64,000 nt of DNA. Source: Dehalococcoides mccartyi 195. GTDB taxonomy: Bacteria > Chloroflexota > Dehalococcoidia > Dehalococcoidales > Dehalococcoidaceae. The position numbers and the translations under genes were made by a program. Shown in pieces: positions 1-9,576 of this stretch. The notes beneath the pieces were generated by a model. It searched no databases. It was given only the letters and a program-made list of their open reading frames with translations, and was not told the DNA's origin. How positions within the stretch are numbered: position 1 is the stretch's first letter; each line of letters begins with the position of its first letter. The stretch covers positions 124,001 through 188,000 of the forward strand of contig NC_002936.3 in the NCBI RefSeq assembly GCF_000011905.1, read 5' to 3'.

Positions 1-1
1 G

Positions 2-1009
2 CCTGACCTCCAGCAGGGTGCCTTTATGGCCGCCCTAACCGCCAAGGGTGAAACAGCACCGGAGATAGCCGGTGTCTGGGAAGCTATATATGAGCAGGAT
101 ACGGTAAGGGTTAAGCCTTTGGTAAATAAACCTTTGGTGGATAACTGCGGTACGGGCATGGACAGCCTGAAGACCTTTAACATCAGCACGGCTGCTTCCA
201 TTGTGGCGGCGGCGGGCGGGGTGGTACTGGCAAAACACGGTGCCAGAGCCCTTTCCGGCAGCTTAGGGACTATTGATATGCTGGAATCACTGGGTGTTGA
301 CGTGGAAACAGACGTGGAGACCGTCAGGCGGAGTATTGAAACGGCGGGTATAGGCATTTTTAACGGCATGAGCGCCAAAGTTCACCCCCAGGCTCTTTTC
401 CGTATCCTTTCCCAGATACGTTTCGGGACTACCCTTAATATTGCCGGTTCGCTGGCAAACCCGGCTTTGCCCCGTTATGCGGTCAGGGGGGTATATTCAG
501 CCGAACTATTGCAGCCGGTGGCCGAGGTGATGCGTGAGATAGGTTATAAAAAAGCCCTGGTTATCTACGGCTCTGCCCCCGGCGGCCGGGGAATGGATGA
601 ACTTTCCGTTTTGGGCGAAAGCCGCATTGCCGAGCTTGGCGAAGACGGGCAGATTATTAACTACAGCTTGTCTCCGGCAGATTTTGGTTTAAAACCCGGC
701 CGGACGGAGGATATTCTTACTTCGGGTGATAAACAACGCGAAACCCTGCGGCTTCTCCGTATTCTTTCTGGCGGTGAAAACGGGGCTGCTTTTAACGCGG
801 TTTGTCTGAATGCCGCTCCTGTTTTTTATATAGCCGGTGAGGCTGACAGCCTTCAGCAGGGTTATGCTAAAGCGGCGGAGATAATCCGTTCCGGTGCGGC
901 TATTGCCAAGCTCCGGCAGTGGGTGCAGACCCAGAATTCCAACCCCCAAGCCGGTCTTGCCCGGCTGGACAGCCTGCTGGCTGAACTGGACGGAACAAAG
1001 GTCAGCTAA
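2..1009 (+). CDS. TrpD-family anthranilate phosphoribosyltransferase-like protein (5' truncated by window)
   Basis: TrpD joins anthranilate to PRPP in tryptophan synthesis. The reading frame is open to the left edge of the window, and the visible N-terminal part (AALTAKGETAPEIAGV) matches the middle of the TrpD helical domain, so the true start lies outside. The glycine loop reads CGTGMDSLKTFNIST, and AKHGARALSGSLGTIDMLE follows, the usual TrpD order. The usual GTGGD has become GTGMD, so this is a divergent family member. No other trp gene is visible downstream, where an unrelated kinase is convergent. It could be a paralogue with another phosphoribosyl acceptor. The family is certain; the substrate is not. 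Confidence 0.75.
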   Translation, partial: PDLQQGAFMAALTAKGETAPEIAGVWEAIYEQDTVRVKPLVNKPLVDNCGTGMDSLKTFNISTAASIVAAAGGVVLAKHGARALSGSLGTIDMLESLGVDVETDVETVRRSIETAGIGIFNGMSAKVHPQALFRILSQIRFGTTLNIAGSLANPALPRYAVRGVYSAELLQPVAEVMREIGYKKALVIYGSAPGGRGMDELSVLGESRIAELGEDGQIINYSLSPADFGLKPGRTEDILTSGDKQRETLRLLRILSGGENGAAFNAVCLNAAPVFYIAGEADSLQQGYAKAAEIIRSGAAIAKLRQWVQTQNSNPQAGLARLDSLLAELDGTKVS

Positions 1010-1139
1010 GGGTATTTATTTGGGGAAATTTAAAAGCTGGCTTAGAGTGAATCGGTGCTGTTTTTGCAAGCCCACTTGGCTTGCGGGAGAGGTTTAACCC
1101 GGGATGACTTAATATACGTGTTTAATACGTATTAGAAGA

Positions 1140-4100
1140 TTAACCGGTGCTTGGGCTGATGCTGTCAGCGGTTGAGGCCGGTTTAATATCCGCAAACGGC
1201 AGTTCTATACGGAAAGTAGCCCCGTTGCCGGGGGTGCTTTCCGCTGATATTCTGCCATGGTGTTCCTCAATAATGCCATGGCAGATGGAAAGCCCCAGTC
1301 CGGTACCCTTACCGACCTCTTTGGTGGTAAAGAAAGGGTCAAAAATACGTTTGATGTTTTCAGGGCTGATGCCGGGGCCGTTATCTGAAATACTGATTAC
1401 TGCATAACCTTTGCGGCGGCTGGTTTTTATGGTTATCTGGGGGTGTTCCTTAAGGCGCAGGAAGAACTCTGCGTTGATAATAATATTTATTAAAACCTGC
1501 TGTATCTGGAAGACGTCCAGCATTACCCGCGGCAGGTCGGGGTCCAGTTCGGTTATGCAGCGGATATTATTTATCCGGTGGTCATGTTTGCGCAGTTCAA
1601 GCACCTTCTGAATGCTCAGGTTTATATCACCGGCTTCGCGGGTAGGGGTTTGCTGACGGGCAAAAGTGAGCAGATTGCGGACTACTTCAGCCGCCCGCAG
1701 GGCTTCGCGGTGAATAGTCTGGACATCTTCTTTGATTGATTCTTCCAGTTCATTCATCAGCAAAAGTTCGCTGAAGCCGACAATGCCGGTAAGGGGGTTG
1801 TTTATCTCGTGGGCCAGACCGGAAGCCAGCTCGCCTACTGAGGCCATGCGGTCAGTCATGATAAGCTGCTGTTCCAGTTTCTTGTGTTCGGTAATATCCG
1901 CACTGAGTATTATTATGCCCTGGATTTCACCTGAGTAATCACGCAGTACCGCTCCGCTTATCTGGCAGAAATATTCCGTTCCGTCCGGGCGTACACACAG
2001 AAGTTCCAGATTGCGTACTTCATTCAGGCTGTCTGCCTGGGCCAGATAGGCTCTGGCTTCTTCACGGTCTTTGGGGGCAATAAATTCCAGCCCGTGTCTG
2101 CCTATCATCTGGTCTTTGCTGGTGTAGTTATTCATTTTCAGTATAGTCTGGTTGACCTCGGTAATATAGCCTTGGGTATCCATGACAATTATGCCTTCGT
2201 TAACCCCGTTGAACATTCCCCGGATTTTTTCTTCCGAGGCTATCAAGGCATTATGGGTCTGTTTCTGTTCGGTAATATCAGAGATAATGCAGATAGCATT
2301 CGTTACGCTGCCGTTTTCATCAAGCAGGGTAGAGCAGTTTACCATTACATCCCGGTACTTGCCGTCCTTGTGGAGCATACGGCAATCCTTGTTATAAATA
2401 ATTTCCCCGCGGTTTAGGCTGGCAATATGCCTGCGGACTTCATGGCGGAAGGGTTCTTCCACAATTTCCAGAAAGCTCATCCCCACCAGTTCGGCCGGAG
2501 TATAGCCCAGTATTTCCTGAACACGCATATTGCAGTCATTTATAATACCGTTCTGGTCAAACGAAATAATAATGCTGGCGGCTGTTTCAAATATAGAGCG
2601 GTAGCGGTTTTCACTGCGGGTAAGGGCATCACGGGCATTTTTCAGACGGCTTATATCTGTGAAGGTGGTATAAACCATGTACGAGTTTTCCTGGTTGAGG
2701 CGGAACAGCGGCAGGGCAAACAGGTTGACCCAGCGGACCTCACCGGAAAGGTTATTCTTTATGCCCATAAAAACATTCCGCACCGCTTTGCCGGTCTTCA
2801 GGGCAGTTATTACCGGGTTTTCCTCCGGCGGCATTATTGAGCCGTTTTCCTGCACATAAGTCCAGACCGGGTCGGCAATATTTGTTCCCAGCAGTTCGCT
2901 TTCATGCCTGCCGAAAATAGTATTGGCGGCCGGGTTGGTTTCAATTATGATGCCCTTATCATCAATATAAATAGCCCCCTGGGCCATAGTTTCAAACAGG
3001 GTGTGGTACTTTTCCTCGGACATACGCAAAGCTTCTTCAATATGTTTAAGCTCGGTGACGTCTTCACCCGAATAGAGTATTGAATTAAGTTTTCCGTCCT
3101 GGCTGCGGATAGCCGTGGAATGCCACAAAATCACCTTTTCCTGGCCGTCTTTAGTCAGGACTACATCCATATAGCGTTCCGGCAGGTCGGCTTTGCCTGA
3201 GATAATTTGTTTGTACATGGAGTGTTTGATAAGACGGCGGTAACCGGGCACAAAACTCTCAAACCAGTTGCGCCCCACAATTTCCTGATATTCATAACCC
3301 AGTATTTCGCAGCCCCGCTTGTTAATCTGTAAAACAATCTCGTTTTCGCTTAAGACAACTATAATTACCCCGGCAATATCCAAATACAACTGGGCTTTGT
3401 CTCGTTCTTCTTTCAGCCGGATTTCAGTTCTGGCCAGTTCTTGCCGGTGGCGTATTTTTTCCACCCCCAGCGATATATCCTGGGAGACCTCCCGCAGCAG
3501 GGAAATTTCTTCTCTGCCGAATACGTCCGGGTTATTTGAATAAACGCATAATACCCCCAGCAGTTCATCCCCGAAATCAATAGGCGAACAAAGCAGGCTG
3601 CAGCAATGCTGACAGCAGATATCATCACCGGGGCAGGTCTGGATGTCTGGAACTACTATCAGGCTGCGGCTTTTTATAGCCTGCTGGATAGGTTCTCCGG
3701 GCAGGTAGAGGCAATGCGGTGCCGGGCACTCCCCGGCGGGAAGCTGGGACGGCTGTCCGCTGGCAGCGTGATAGCGGGGTTCAACTGTCTGCTGGTCAGG
3801 GGTTGCATAACCTATCCAGGCTACCTGATACCGCCCGGCATAGACCAGTCTTTCGCACACCCTTTCCATCAGCTCTTCTTCGTTGTCTATATGGGTGATA
3901 TGGTGGTTTATATCCCGTATCATGGAGAGTATCTGGTTGAGTTCTTCTTCGTGGCTTATTACCCGCCGGTGGTTGTTGATTATCAGCCCTACCAGACTGC
4001 CGGCACCCAAAGTTAGCAGCATAACGAAGAAAATAACCGGCTCAAACAAGTCCATTCCAACCATCAGCAGCATACCCGGTATGAGGATGCTGCTGACCCA

Positions 4101-4325
4101 GATTATGGAAACTTTTAATCCCCAGCGCCAGGTGGCAATGGCGATAATAATAATGGTAGTAGATGCCTCCACCATAGTGGCAAAAAGCTTCCAGTTGGCA
4201 TTTTGAACGAAGTCCTGCGGGGATAAGACTGAGTATAATCCTAAGATGATTACCAGTACGGATAAGCCGGTGACGTATGTAAAATATTTATCTTTGAAAA
4301 GAGGGGGGGATTGCTGGTTTTTCAT
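1140..4325 (-). CDS. Membrane-bound sensor histidine kinase with GAF and four PAS domains
   Basis: A 1061-residue sensor kinase. Four hydrophobic segments lie in residues about 14-116, followed by a helical linker, a GAF domain (about 150-300) with many Cys/His residues (for example DDICCQHCCSLLCSP), four PAS units (about 310-430, 440-560, 565-690, 695-815), a HisKA dimerisation helix with the phospho-acceptor motif ASGLAHEINNPLTG, and an HATPase domain with NIIINAEFF, DNGPGIS and GTGLGLS boxes. No receiver domain is fused. Two receiver-only genes further along on the same strand (6246-6617, 6704-7096) are possible partners, but cobB and yjbQ separate them. The Cys-rich GAF segment could bind a metal or sense redox state (inference). 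The signal is unknown. Confidence 0.9.
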   Translation of the reverse strand: MKNQQSPPLFKDKYFTYVTGLSVLVIILGLYSVLSPQDFVQNANWKLFATMVEASTTIIIIAIATWRWGLKVSIIWVSSILIPGMLLMVGMDLFEPVIFFVMLLTLGAGSLVGLIINNHRRVISHEEELNQILSMIRDINHHITHIDNEEELMERVCERLVYAGRYQVAWIGYATPDQQTVEPRYHAASGQPSQLPAGECPAPHCLYLPGEPIQQAIKSRSLIVVPDIQTCPGDDICCQHCCSLLCSPIDFGDELLGVLCVYSNNPDVFGREEISLLREVSQDISLGVEKIRHRQELARTEIRLKEERDKAQLYLDIAGVIIVVLSENEIVLQINKRGCEILGYEYQEIVGRNWFESFVPGYRRLIKHSMYKQIISGKADLPERYMDVVLTKDGQEKVILWHSTAIRSQDGKLNSILYSGEDVTELKHIEEALRMSEEKYHTLFETMAQGAIYIDDKGIIIETNPAANTIFGRHESELLGTNIADPVWTYVQENGSIMPPEENPVITALKTGKAVRNVFMGIKNNLSGEVRWVNLFALPLFRLNQENSYMVYTTFTDISRLKNARDALTRSENRYRSIFETAASIIISFDQNGIINDCNMRVQEILGYTPAELVGMSFLEIVEEPFRHEVRRHIASLNRGEIIYNKDCRMLHKDGKYRDVMVNCSTLLDENGSVTNAICIISDITEQKQTHNALIASEEKIRGMFNGVNEGIIVMDTQGYITEVNQTILKMNNYTSKDQMIGRHGLEFIAPKDREEARAYLAQADSLNEVRNLELLCVRPDGTEYFCQISGAVLRDYSGEIQGIIILSADITEHKKLEQQLIMTDRMASVGELASGLAHEINNPLTGIVGFSELLLMNELEESIKEDVQTIHREALRAAEVVRNLLTFARQQTPTREAGDINLSIQKVLELRKHDHRINNIRCITELDPDLPRVMLDVFQIQQVLINIIINAEFFLRLKEHPQITIKTSRRKGYAVISISDNGPGISPENIKRIFDPFFTTKEVGKGTGLGLSICHGIIEEHHGRISAESTPGNGATFRIELPFADIKPASTADSISPSTG

Positions 4326-4405
4326 TGTCCTGTTTTCCCCCTCCTGTTTACCAGATTATATTAAAACAAAACTTTTTGGATTATTCAAAACAAATCAGGT
4401 GTGCG

Positions 4406-5797
4406 TCAAATAGCATAAAAACCTTTGGAAACACGAATAAAATTCTTAGCCAGGTCCGGGTTTGTGCCGAAATGGAGATGCAGGTAACTGGCCAGTACAT
4501 TAGTACTATTTCCTATAATAAAACCCTCATTCTGTCCGGCATACTCAGCCGGCTCCAGCAGGGTATAGGCTGGTTTGGTTTTGGGGGAGGGCAGTTTTGA
4601 CCAGTGGAAAATGTGCCCCCTTAGTTCAGTCCCCTTGCCGGAAAGGATATTATCGTTCTGGACGGCGGCTCTGGTATAGCCCAGACGGTGCAGTTTTTTC
4701 TGCATGACAGATACGCCCGGCAGAAGCCCCAGCATCAAGTATTTGTTATTATCAAAGTCTTCTATCGCTTCGGATAAATACATCAGCCCGCCGCATTCGG
4801 CATAAATGGGCATACCGTCTTCGGCCGCTTTGGTCAGGGCGGTTTTCATGGCCTGGTTGGCGCTAAGCTCTGCTGCCATTATTTCCGGAAAGCCGCCGCC
4901 TATGTATATGCCGCCGATATTCTCAGGCAGACAGGTATCATGCACCGGGCTGAAATAACAGAGTTCAGCCCCCCAGTCTGAAAGCATATCCAGATTAGCC
5001 TGATAATAAAAACTAAAGGCTTCGTCCCTGGCTATGGCTATACGGGTAACCGGCCGGGCAGGGGTTTCGGGGAATAGATATGGGCATGGTCTTTCGGGCA
5101 GGGGCGGTGCATTCCGGGCAATATTCAGAATACGGTCAATATCTATGGTACTTTCAATATGGGCAGCTAAGTTTTGGATAAAGCTTGCCAGTTCGCCGCC
5201 TTCAGAGGTGGTTTTCAGCCCCAGGTGGCGTTCCGGTATAGCCAGCTCTTTATTGCGCAGCAGATAGCCTACTACCGGGGTAGAGGTATATTTTTCAATT
5301 GCCTTGCGGCAGATTTCATAATGGCGCAGACTGCCGGCCTGATTAAGTATAACCCCGGCAATATTTATCCTGGGGTCCAGGTTTTTATAGCCCAGCACTA
5401 TGGCGGCGGCGCTTTCAGCCATGTGGGAGATATTAAGCAGCAGTATAACCGGGGCTGAGAGTAATCTGGCAATTTCGGCGGTAGAGCCCCCGGGGCGTTC
5501 GCCGCTGTATCCGTCATAAAGCCCCATCACGCCTTCCACCAGGGCAATCTCCCTGTTTTTCAGCCCGTGGAAAAACACCTCGGTCATGGCATCTTTGCCC
5601 AGCATCCAGGAGTCAAGGTTGTGGCAGGGGTTATCGGCGGCCAAAGTCAGGTATCCGGGGTCTATATAGTCAGGGCCGCACTTGTAGGCGGCTACTTTAT
5701 GTCCGCGCTTTGTAAGGGCAGCGGTAATGCCGCTGCTTATGGTAGTCTTGCCGCTGCTTGAAGAAATACCGGCTATGACAATACGTGGAAAATTCAT
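4406..5797 (-). CDS. cbiA/cobB: Cobyrinic acid a,c-diamide synthase
   Basis: ATP-dependent amidase that uses glutamine to amidate the a and c side chains of (hydrogeno)cobyrinate in corrinoid synthesis. The 463-residue length is normal. An N-terminal P-loop (SSSSGKTTISSG) is followed by AYKCGPDYIDPGY, typical of the dethiobiotin-synthetase-like domain. The C-terminal glutamine amidotransferase domain carries YIGGGFPE and the nucleophile motif YAECGGLMYL. Reductive dehalogenases need a corrinoid cofactor, so the gene fits this organism's respiration; most Dehalococcoides cannot make the ring de novo and use late steps such as this for salvage and remodelling (established knowledge). Confidence 0.92.
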   Translation of the reverse strand: MNFPRIVIAGISSSSGKTTISSGITAALTKRGHKVAAYKCGPDYIDPGYLTLAADNPCHNLDSWMLGKDAMTEVFFHGLKNREIALVEGVMGLYDGYSGERPGGSTAEIARLLSAPVILLLNISHMAESAAAIVLGYKNLDPRINIAGVILNQAGSLRHYEICRKAIEKYTSTPVVGYLLRNKELAIPERHLGLKTTSEGGELASFIQNLAAHIESTIDIDRILNIARNAPPLPERPCPYLFPETPARPVTRIAIARDEAFSFYYQANLDMLSDWGAELCYFSPVHDTCLPENIGGIYIGGGFPEIMAAELSANQAMKTALTKAAEDGMPIYAECGGLMYLSEAIEDFDNNKYLMLGLLPGVSVMQKKLHRLGYTRAAVQNDNILSGKGTELRGHIFHWSKLPSPKTKPAYTLLEPAEYAGQNEGFIIGNSTNVLASYLHLHFGTNPDLAKNFIRVSKGFYAI

Positions 5798-5836
5798 ACA
5801 GCAGAGTATATCACTCAGGATTGATTTGCGTAAAGA

Positions 5837-6268
5837 TTAGTTTTCTTTGAGAACTTTTATGTATACAGTCCGTCTGCGCGGGCCGTCAAATTCTGCAAGG
5901 TAAATACCCTGCCAAGTCCCCAGCAGAAGTCTGCCTTCTTCTATAATCAGGTTCAGGCTGCTGCCCATAAGGCTGGTTTTTACATGGGCGGCCGAGTTGC
6001 CTTCCGAATGGAGGAAGGGAGTAACAGCCGGGACTATCCGTTCCAGCTGGGCTTTGATATCGGTTATAACATCAGGGTCGGCATTTTCATTTATGGTCAG
6101 CCCGGCGGTTGTGTGGGGGACAAATACCTGGCACAGGCCGGAGGTAACACCGCTTTGGGTTATAAGCGAACTAATCCGGCTGGTAATATCTATAAATTCG
6201 GTCTGGCTGCGGCTGGGTATTTCAAGGCGGTACAGGGGCAGGGAGTCAGGCACGCTTGATAAACTCAT
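5837..6268 (-). CDS. YjbQ/UPF0047 family protein
   Basis: A 143-residue protein of the YjbQ (UPF0047) family. The family signature is seen in HTTAGLTINENADPDV and in the C-terminal GTWQGIYLAEFDGPRRRTVYIKV. Members have been described as having weak thiamine-phosphate synthase activity, but the physiological role is unclear. The ATG at 6268 overlaps the end of the preceding receiver-domain gene by about 23 bp, which suggests translational coupling. An internal start is possible because the first residues are poorly conserved in the family. Confidence 0.85.
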   Translation of the reverse strand: MSLSSVPDSLPLYRLEIPSRSQTEFIDITSRISSLITQSGVTSGLCQVFVPHTTAGLTINENADPDVITDIKAQLERIVPAVTPFLHSEGNSAAHVKTSLMGSSLNLIIEEGRLLLGTWQGIYLAEFDGPRRRTVYIKVLKEN

Positions 6269-6617
6269 TTATCTTGGTTCGCAGTTCCCGCGGGCTGAAG
6301 GGTTTGGTAATATAGCCGTCAGCACCCAGCTGCTGGCTGAGTTTCTTGTTCAGTTCATAGCCCACTCCGGTCAGCATGACAATAGGAATGGCACTGGTCT
6401 GTTTATCACCTTTGAGCATACAGCAGGCGGCCAGCCCGTCCAGTTTGGGCATCATGATATCCATCAGTATCAGGTCAAAGTCCTGCTCTCGGGATTCTTT
6501 TACCGCCTCTTCGCCGTTTTTGGCTTGAACTATCTGATAGTCTTTGTCCAGTATGCCGCAAACAAGCTGCCGCACATGCTCTTCATCATCAGCTATCAGT
6601 ATTTTCATTTTGGGCAT
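6246..6617 (-). CDS. Single-domain response regulator (CheY-like receiver)
   Basis: A stand-alone receiver domain of 123 residues. The acidic pair is in LIADDEEH, the phospho-acceptor Asp in LILMDIMMPKLDG, the Thr in VMLTGVG and the Lys in YITKPFSPREL. It has no output domain, so it would act by protein contact or in a phosphorelay. It overlaps the start of yjbQ and lies downstream of another receiver-only gene on the same strand. A likely donor is one of the orphan PAS kinases such as that at 1140-4325 (inference). Confidence 0.88.
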   Translation of the reverse strand: MPKMKILIADDEEHVRQLVCGILDKDYQIVQAKNGEEAVKESREQDFDLILMDIMMPKLDGLAACCMLKGDKQTSAIPIVMLTGVGYELNKKLSQQLGADGYITKPFSPRELRTKINEFIKRA

Positions 6618-6703
6618 GGCTGCCTCCCTAGGATACCATAGGTAATAATAAATAATAGTATAACATTCAATGGTAGGTGAAAACAGGTAAAGTTTTAAAA
6701 ACC

Positions 6704-7096
6704 TTAGTTTTGGGCCTTAAGTTTTTCTAAAGTTTCGCTGACTATCTTCTTAAGGTCACTTGGGGTGAAGGGTTTGGGTAAAAACGGCTGGCCGGTGGCA
6801 TCCAGAAAACCCTGGGTGCTTTCGTCCATGAGGTCACCGGTAGTGAATACCATCCGTTTGGCGGTTTCCGGGTAATAGTTCAGCGCATAGGTGTACAGGT
6901 TTTTGCCGTTTATAATAGGGGTGCGGATATCTACCAGGCAGAGGTCAAACTTTTCCTGCTGGATAAGTGACTGACCTATCTGCCCGTTTATGGCAATAGT
7001 AACATCAAGCCCCATACTCTCCAAAGTGCGAAGGCATACCTGACATATGGATGGTTTGTCTTCAACTACCAGTACCCGGTATTTTTTATCAGTCAT
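6704..7096 (-). CDS. Response regulator receiver-domain protein
   Basis: A 130-residue stand-alone receiver. Acidic residues in VVEDKPS, phospho-acceptor Asp in LCLVDIRTPIING, Thr pair in MVFTTGD and Lys in FLPKPFTPSDL are all present. The usual DxxMP is replaced by DIRTP. A short C-terminal helix (SETLEKLKAQN) follows, and no output domain is seen. It is about 86 bp upstream of the next receiver gene (6246-6617) on the same strand, so the two may be co-transcribed. Confidence 0.86.
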   Translation of the reverse strand: MTDKKYRVLVVEDKPSICQVCLRTLESMGLDVTIAINGQIGQSLIQQEKFDLCLVDIRTPIINGKNLYTYALNYYPETAKRMVFTTGDLMDESTQGFLDATGQPFLPKPFTPSDLKKIVSETLEKLKAQN

Positions 7097-7240
7097 AGAG
7101 TCCTGCTTATCGGGAGGTGAGTTTGGATTGCTATAATGGGTAATTTATTTATACTAATGGTATATTGTATCACAGTGTTGACAGCTGTCAATAGCGGGGT
7201 ACAGAAAAGTGTTAATGAGGCAAAAATGAGGTCAAAATGA

Positions 7241-7813
7241 TTAGAATCTAAACTTGCCGCGCTGGATAAGGTAACCGCAGGCAAGCCCCACCAGTAACCC
7301 TCCCAAATGACCCTGCCAGGCAACTGAAGGCAGGAAGGACAGGATAGCAAAACTGCCCAAAACTGCAATCCAGAGGGGGATAGGTATGGGCAGGGGGAAA
7401 ACCATAACCTTGGAGTTCGGGCGGAGTACGGCCAGAGCGCCGCCAAGTGCAAAAACCGCCCCGGAAGCACCTATGACATACCCGTAAGAGCCGGCGTTGA
7501 GGAGTATGAACAGCAAACTGCCCGCCAGACCGCCCCCGAAAAATATGATTAGCCAGCTGCGCTGACTTACCATCTGGAGCAGGGCATTGCCGAAGAAATA
7601 CAGGGTAAGCATGTTGGCGAAAAGATGCCACAGGTTTGCATGGACAAACAGGCTGGTTAAAATAGTCCAGGGGTGGCTTAGGGCGGTTGCCGGCTGAAGT
7701 GCCAGGTACGGCCCGATTTGGGGAGCAAAATTAACCCCGAAGAATACCACCACACAGGTTATTATTATCAGGAGTATGATATCCGGCTGGTTGCGGTAGT
7801 TGGAATATCTCAT
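7241..7813 (-). CDS. Rhomboid-family intramembrane serine protease
   Basis: A 190-residue polytopic membrane protein with about six hydrophobic segments. Rhomboid signatures are present: the N-terminal HANLWHLFANMLTLYFFG motif, the catalytic Ser in GASGAVFAL, and the catalytic His in WQGHLGGLLVGLACG. The protease cleaves substrates inside or next to the membrane. It is monocistronic; about 230 bp without a gene separates it from the next gene (7814-8043), where I see nothing distinctive. The substrate cannot be inferred. Confidence 0.92.
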   Translation of the reverse strand: MRYSNYRNQPDIILLIIITCVVVFFGVNFAPQIGPYLALQPATALSHPWTILTSLFVHANLWHLFANMLTLYFFGNALLQMVSQRSWLIIFFGGGLAGSLLFILLNAGSYGYVIGASGAVFALGGALAVLRPNSKVMVFPLPIPIPLWIAVLGSFAILSFLPSVAWQGHLGGLLVGLACGYLIQRGKFRF

Positions 7814-8043
7814 ATGGAGTCATTCTGACAGTTTTATCCAAGGCGTGTCAAATTTTTGGCAACAGACGGGGAGAGCTGAAACGAAAGTTTGGCCGGAAGG
7901 TATTTATCAGCTGAAATTACGCTAAGGCCTCTTGGGTGAGCCGGATGCCGCTGTTAAGCAAATATGGCACTAGCTAAAATGCCCTTATCAGCGGGCAGAC
8001 AAAACTAATACTTTCCAGAGCCCTGAGGCAGCAGGTCCGGGCT

Positions 8044-8256
8044 TCAGGAAGTGGTTTTTTTAGAGGGTGTCTGTTTGGGGGCTTTTAAGTTTACTTCTTC
8101 GGCGGAGAAAGGTGAATAACCCTGTATTATTTCACCTTCGGTAATTATTTCCAGTTTGCCGCCGCACTGGGCACAGGTTTGATGGCGGGCATTTAAAAGT
8201 GCCCAGCCGTGATAATGCCCCCCGCACCTGGTACATCTTGCCTCTGGTATCTGCAT
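8044..8256 (-). CDS. Small zinc-ribbon protein of unknown function
   Basis: A 70-residue protein with two CxxC knuckles (CTRCGG and CAQCGG, 19 residues apart), which predicts one zinc-ribbon. The C-terminal half (EEVNLKAPKQTPSKKTTS) is polar and probably disordered. Such small ribbons often bind nucleic acid or protein partners. I do not recognise a specific family. It is transcribed in the same direction as its neighbours but is separated from them. Confidence 0.6.
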   Translation of the reverse strand: MQIPEARCTRCGGHYHGWALLNARHQTCAQCGGKLEIITEGEIIQGYSPFSAEEVNLKAPKQTPSKKTTS

Positions 8257-8329
8257 ACTATTATATTACCATTAAGGTAGGTATAAGCTGTCAACTATTT
8301 TGTAGATACTCTTTTGAAAGAAGGCGGTT

Positions 8330-8779
8330 TTACTGCCAGGCACCATTTACAAAGGTAAGGTTTGCCCAGTCACTGCCTTCAGGCATCAGGGCGCTTACTA
8401 TCAGGCCTTTTTCATTCAGGGTATAAATACCTATTACTTCACCCATAACAAAATTATGAACTGCCAAGCTTACCGAAGGTGAGCCGTAGCTGACATTTGA
8501 GGTATGGCCGGAGCCGACTGTCCCGCCGTCATTCAGGGTGTTTATTTCCGCATCCACCATAGCTGACAGGACGGCCAGACGGACATTTGCCAGTTCGGTA
8601 TTGGCAGATTCTACCTTACCCTCGTGCATAAATTTTACTACATTGGGTATTACCACTCCGGCCAGCACCCCCAGTATAGCCACAACTACCAGTATTTCAA
8701 TCAGGGTAAATCCGTGTTCACGTTTAAAAATATTCCCGGGTATTTTCATAAATTCCCCCTTATGACGGCAACTGTGCAC
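8330..8779 (-). CDS. Type IV pilin-like / type II secretion pseudopilin
   Basis: The N-terminus carries a prepilin peptidase site, EHGFTLIEILVVVAILGVL: cleavage after Gly, Phe at +1 and Glu at +5, followed by a hydrophobic assembly helix. The mature part is short (about 120 residues). The ATG at 8750 (MKIPGNIFKREHGFTLIE) is the better start than 8779 because it leaves the usual short basic leader. The product would be inserted in the membrane and assembled into a pilus or pseudopilus. No assembly genes are near, so it is an orphan locus. Confidence 0.83.
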   Translation of the reverse strand: MHSCRHKGEFMKIPGNIFKREHGFTLIEILVVVAILGVLAGVVIPNVVKFMHEGKVESANTELANVRLAVLSAMVDAEINTLNDGGTVGSGHTSNVSYGSPSVSLAVHNFVMGEVIGIYTLNEKGLIVSALMPEGSDWANLTFVNGAWQ

Positions 8780-8881
8780 ATTTATATAGCCAATAGTACT
8801 AAAACCGGGTAAACATTTTCAATACCTGTCTGATGAAATGCCTGTCTTGCTGAAAATAGTCTCTGGCTTTATACTTTAGCC

Positions 8882-9574
8882 ATGCCTGAGCATAAAATAC
8901 TGGTAGTTGAAGATGACGCCACCTTGCGTGAGCTTTTGTGTTACAACCTTGCCAAGGAGGGATACCAGCTGGAATGTGCTGAAGACGGGCTTAAGGCGCT
9001 TGGTATGTACCGCCGGTTTAAGCCGTCTTTGGTTATACTGGACGTAATGCTGCCGGGCATGGACGGCTTTGAACTTTGCCGCCTTATCCGCGCTGAGAGC
9101 AGCGTGCCCATACTTATGCTGACCGCCCGTTCAAGCGAAACAGATAAAGTAAACGGGCTGGAAGTGGGGGCGGATGATTATCTGTCCAAACCCTTTGGCA
9201 TGAAGGAACTGCTGGCCAGAATGAGGGCACTCCTCCGCCGCAGTCAGATGCAGAACTCCCAGCCAGAGCCTGTGAGCGGCCTGAAAATAGATAATCTGGA
9301 AATATTTTTTGAACGTCATCTGGTCATGCGGGACGGGGAGGCTTTAGACTTTTCCCCGAAGGAGTTTGACCTGCTGAGTTTTATGGTTCAGAACCGGTGC
9401 CGGGTTTTCAGCCGCGAACAGCTGCTGGAAAAGGTTTGGGGTTATGATTATCCGGGCGGTACCCGCACGGTTGATGTACATATCAGCTGGCTGCGCCAGA
9501 AAATAGAGACTGACCCGTCCCGTCCCCGCCACCTGATAACAGTGCGGGGAACCGGCTATAAGTTTGAGGAGTAA
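8882..9574 (+). CDS. phoB: OmpR/PhoB-family response regulator
   Basis: Receiver plus winged-helix DNA-binding protein, 230 residues. The receiver has VVEDDAT, phospho-acceptor Asp in VILDVMLPGMDG, LTARSSE and YLSKPFGMKEL. The C-terminal domain shows FSPKEFDLLSFMVQNRCRVFSREQLLEKVWG and RTVDVHISWLRQKIE, the classic OmpR/PhoB fold. The kinase gene starts 2 bp after its stop, and the pst operon follows. By position and family it should control phosphate uptake through the 11-bp repeats at 11409-11441. The symbol rests on context as well as homology. Confidence 0.87.
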   Translation: MPEHKILVVEDDATLRELLCYNLAKEGYQLECAEDGLKALGMYRRFKPSLVILDVMLPGMDGFELCRLIRAESSVPILMLTARSSETDKVNGLEVGADDYLSKPFGMKELLARMRALLRRSQMQNSQPEPVSGLKIDNLEIFFERHLVMRDGEALDFSPKEFDLLSFMVQNRCRVFSREQLLEKVWGYDYPGGTRTVDVHISWLRQKIETDPSRPRHLITVRGTGYKFEE

Positions 9575-9576
9575 AT

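Noticed and set aside
5567-5761. Frames antisense to long genes such as cobB, pst and omeA
   Set aside because: They are mirror frames of well-supported coding sequences with no independent motifs or start signals.
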